A DNA stretch of 8,746 nt from DATARH01 sp035507475 (lineage in GTDB: Bacteria; Pseudomonadota; Alphaproteobacteria; ATCC43930; CGMCC-115725): the NCBI GenBank assembly GCA_035507475.1, contig DATJOB010000250.1, positions 1 to 8,746 of the forward strand, written 5' to 3'. The first letter of the stretch is position 1; every line of letters starts with the position of its first letter. Of the stretch, positions 6,592 to 8,746 are shown in pieces. The position numbers were made by a program, and so were the translations under genes. Under the pieces are notes generated by a model. The model saw only the letters and a list, made by a program, of their open reading frames with translations. It searched no databases and was not told the DNA's origin.

Positions 6592-7479
6592 ATGGCCGTC
6601 ATCCCGGGCGAGATCGACCTCGTCGCCGCACAGCAGCCGAAGCGGCGCGGCGCGGTCGCGACCTATATCCGGCGCCATCCGACGATCGTCATCGGCGGCG
6701 CGCTCTTCGCGCTGATGATCGCGATCGCGGTCCTCGCGCCGCTCCTGCACACCGTCGACCCGCTCGCGCTGGCGCCGGCGAAGCGGCTCAAATGGCCCTC
6801 GGCCGAGTACTGGTTCGGCACCGACATGCTTGGCCGCGACCTCTACAGCCGGACGATCTACGGCGCGCGGGTCTCGCTGATCGTCGGGATCAGCGTGGCG
6901 CTCGCCGCGACGAGCCTCGGCCTCGTCGTCGGCCTCGTCACCGGGTTCAACCGCTGGGTCGACGCGGTGGTGATGCGGATCATGGACGGGCTGATGGCGA
7001 TCCCCGGCGTGCTGATCGCGATCGCGCTGATGGCGCTGACCCGCGCCAGCATCAGCAACGTCGTCTTTGCCATCACCGTCTCCGAGGTGCCGCGGGTGAC
7101 GCGGCTGGTGCGCAGCGTCGTCCTCACGCTGCGCGAGCAGCCTTTCGTCGAGGCGGCGATCGCCAGCGGCACGCGGCACGTGCTGCTGTTGTGGCGGCAC
7201 ATCGTGCCGAACACGCTGGCGACGCTGCTCGTCCAGGGCACCTATATCTGCGCCTCGGCGATGATCACCGAGGCGATCCTGTCGTTCATCGGCGCCGGCA
7301 CACCGCCGACCACCCCCAGCTGGGGCAACATCATGGCCGAGGGCCGCGCGGTGTTCCTCGTCGCCTATTACATCGTGCTGTTCCCCGGCATCTTCCTGTC
7401 GCTGACCGTGCTGTCGATCAACCTGTTGGGCGACGGGCTGCGCGATGCGATCGATCCGCGCCTGGCGCGGCGGCTCTAG
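6592..7479 (+). CDS. ABC transporter permease, DppC/OppC type
   Basis: This 295-residue partner permease has a cytoplasmic N-terminus, a first membrane helix at about 31-50, and the characteristic motif YWFGTDMLGRDLYSRTIYGARVSL (73-96). Further helices lie near 97-118, 128-149, 155-164 onward, 210-232 and 256-279. The EAA loop is FVEAAIASGTRHVLLLWRHIVPN (185-207), and SFIGAGTPPTTPSWGNIMAEGR (231-252) is the family's conserved periplasmic region. It ends NLLGDGLRDAIDPR before a short basic tail. Together with the upstream permease it would form the membrane channel of the importer. It starts 3 bases after the DppB-like stop and ends 3 bases before the ATPase gene, so the genes form one operon. 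No strong Shine-Dalgarno sequence is seen, so coupled translation is likely. Confidence 0.95.
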   Translation: MAVIPGEIDLVAAQQPKRRGAVATYIRRHPTIVIGGALFALMIAIAVLAPLLHTVDPLALAPAKRLKWPSAEYWFGTDMLGRDLYSRTIYGARVSLIVGISVALAATSLGLVVGLVTGFNRWVDAVVMRIMDGLMAIPGVLIAIALMALTRASISNVVFAITVSEVPRVTRLVRSVVLTLREQPFVEAAIASGTRHVLLLWRHIVPNTLATLLVQGTYICASAMITEAILSFIGAGTPPTTPSWGNIMAEGRAVFLVAYYIVLFPGIFLSLTVLSINLLGDGLRDAIDPRLARRL

Positions 7480-7482
7480 GCG

Positions 7483-8523
7483 ATGGCCGCCGCGGTCGAA
7501 CCGCTCGCTCCCGCACCGGCGCCGGTCGCGGCGGCGGCCCGCCCGCTGCTCGAGATCGACGATCTGCGCACCTGGTTCTTCACCCGCGACGGGGTGGTGC
7601 GCGCGGTCGACGGCGTCTCGCTCAGCGTGCTGCCCGGCGAGACGCTGGCGATCGTCGGCGAATCGGGCTGCGGCAAGAGCGTCACCGCGCTCTCGGTGCT
7701 GCGCCTCATCGCCTCGCCGCCGGGCCGCATCGTCTCGGGTGCGGTGCGCTTTGCCGGGCGCGACCTGCTGGCGCTCAGCGAAGCCGAGATGCGCCGGGTG
7801 CGCGGCAACGAGATCTCGATGATCTTCCAGGAGCCGATGACCTCGCTCAACCCGGTGATGACGATCGGCCGGCAGATCGCCGAGACGCTGATCCTCCACC
7901 AGGGGCTCGACCAGCGGGCGGCACAGCGCAAGGCGGTGGCAATGCTGCGCCTCGTGCATATACCCGAGGCCGAGCGCCGGGTTCGCCAGTACCCGCACCA
8001 GCTCTCGGGCGGCATGCGCCAGCGGGTGATGATTGCGATGGCGCTCGCCTGCAACCCGAAGCTCTTGATCGCCGACGAGCCGACCACGGCGCTCGACGTG
8101 ACGATCCAGGCGCAGATCCTCGATCTCTTGCGCGAGCTGAAGCAGCAGATCGACGCGGCGATCGTGCTGATCACCCACGATCTCGGCGTCGTCGCCGAGA
8201 TGGCGCAGCGGGTCATCGTCATGTATGCCGGAAGGAAGGCCGAGGAGGCGCCGGTCAAGGCGTTGTTCCGCCGCCCGCTGCACCCCTACACCAAGGGGTT
8301 GATGACCTCGATGCCGCGGCTCGGCGCGCCCGAGCAGGGCCCGCCGCCGCGCCTCACCGAGATCGCCGGCACGGTGCCGTCGCTGAAGGAGCCGATCCCC
8401 GGCTGCGCCTTTGCCGATCGCTGCTATCTCGCGACCGAGCTCTGCCGGCGCGACCCGCCGCCCTTCGAGGAAAAGGAGCCGGGCCATTTCGCGGCGTGCT
8501 TCTATTCGGATCAATTGGTCTGA
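7483..8523 (+). CDS. ABC transporter ATP-binding protein, DppD/OppD type
   Basis: This 346-residue cytoplasmic ATPase energises the importer. All nucleotide-binding motifs are intact: Walker A GESGCGKS (59-66), Q-loop IFQEPMTSLNP (Gln116), signature LSGGMRQRV (174-182), Walker B LLIADEP (194-200) and the switch histidine in THDLG (His232). An Ala/Pro-rich stretch of about 20 residues precedes the domain, so an internal start is possible, but no better start codon with a ribosome binding site is evident. The C-terminal oligopeptide-family extension contains HPYTKGLMTSMP (267-278) and four cysteines, Cys308, Cys314, Cys321 and Cys339, in the arrangement C-x5-C-x6-C-x17-C. Such cysteines are reported to hold a [4Fe-4S] cluster in at least one DppD. 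The TGA shares its A with the next gene's ATG. Confidence 0.96.
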   Translation: MAAAVEPLAPAPAPVAAAARPLLEIDDLRTWFFTRDGVVRAVDGVSLSVLPGETLAIVGESGCGKSVTALSVLRLIASPPGRIVSGAVRFAGRDLLALSEAEMRRVRGNEISMIFQEPMTSLNPVMTIGRQIAETLILHQGLDQRAAQRKAVAMLRLVHIPEAERRVRQYPHQLSGGMRQRVMIAMALACNPKLLIADEPTTALDVTIQAQILDLLRELKQQIDAAIVLITHDLGVVAEMAQRVIVMYAGRKAEEAPVKALFRRPLHPYTKGLMTSMPRLGAPEQGPPPRLTEIAGTVPSLKEPIPGCAFADRCYLATELCRRDPPPFEEKEPGHFAACFYSDQLV

Positions 8524-8746
8524 TGAGCGCCGCGCCGCTGCTGTCGGTCAAGGGCCTCGTCAAGCATTTCCCGGTCAAGAAGGGGGTGCTGCAGCGCACG
8601 GTCGGCCAGGTGCGCGCGGTCGACGACGTGTCGTTCGAGATCGGCGAGGGCGAGACGCTGGGGCTCGTCGGCGAGTCGGGCTGCGGCAAGTCGACCGTCG
8701 GCAAGACGATCCTCAAGCTGATCGAGCCGACCGCCGGTGAGGTGCG
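8523..8746 (+). CDS. ABC transporter ATP-binding protein, DppF/OppF type (3' partial)
   Basis: The second ATPase of the importer is cut by the window end after 74 codons. The visible part reads MSAAPLLSVKGLVKHFPVKK, then VGQVRAVDDVSFEIGEGETLGLVGESGCGKSTVGKTILKLIEPTAGEV. KHFPVKKG is typical of DppF/OppF proteins, and Walker A (GESGCGKST) is complete. The start overlaps the DppD-like stop in the sequence TGATG, a standard coupling arrangement. Dpp/Opp importers normally use a DppD-DppF heterodimer, so this completes the expected set of two permeases and two ATPases. The signature, Walker B and C-terminal domain lie beyond the window and cannot be checked. Confidence 0.93.
   Translation, partial: MSAAPLLSVKGLVKHFPVKKGVLQRTVGQVRAVDDVSFEIGEGETLGLVGESGCGKSTVGKTILKLIEPTAGEV

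Noticed and set aside
5299..8514. A minus-strand open frame of more than 1,000 codons antisense to the transporter genes
   Set aside because: It is rich in Arg, Asp and His with low-complexity runs and no recognisable domain. It mirrors the codon structure of four secure plus-strand genes; long antisense frames are expected where stop codons are scarce at high GC.

Overview
The window is very GC-rich (roughly 70% by eye), densely packed and strongly biased to G or C at third codon positions. The protein families and the general look suggest a high-GC alphaproteobacterium, for example a Rhodospirillales or Reyranella-like lineage. This placement is an inference from composition and gene content; there is no rRNA or other marker here to prove it. 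I see no tRNA, rRNA, CRISPR array, insertion sequence or phage gene.

Layout. (1) Positions 2-1474 (+) hold the 3' part of a family III (CaiB/BaiF) CoA-transferase that appears to be a tandem fusion: the tail of one CaiB module followed by a whole second module. (2) 1493-1888 (+) is a small GlcG/HbpS-like protein with a clear ribosome binding site. (3) 1885-2802 (-) is a crotonase-fold protein that converges on the GlcG-like gene; the two stop codons overlap in a CTAG tetranucleotide. (4) 2803-2924 is a divergent intergenic region with inverted repeats and a TTGACA hexamer. (5) 2925-3404 and 3401-5509 (+) encode the [2Fe-2S] small subunit and molybdopterin large subunit of a two-subunit molybdenum hydroxylase of the isoquinoline oxidoreductase / nicotinate dehydrogenase type, joined by an ATGA overlap. 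(6) After 137 bp containing a perfect 10-bp hairpin stem, 5647-8746 (+) holds an oligopeptide/dipeptide-type (Dpp/Opp) ABC importer: two permeases, one complete ATPase, and a second ATPase cut by the window end.

How the genes may work together. CoA-transferase plus crotonase implies CoA-thioester chemistry on an organic acid. The molybdenum hydroxylase implies hydroxylation of an aromatic or N-heterocyclic ring or oxidation of an aldehyde, and the ABC importer could bring in a substrate. A small catabolic locus for a (hetero)aromatic acid is a reasonable reading, but the substrate cannot be read from the sequence. The transporter may belong to the same locus or simply be adjacent.

I do not see a clearly new biological system. 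The most notable points are the tandem CoA-transferase, the crotonase lacking both canonical catalytic glutamates, the molybdenum hydroxylase with no visible electron-transfer partner, and the importer with no visible substrate-binding protein.
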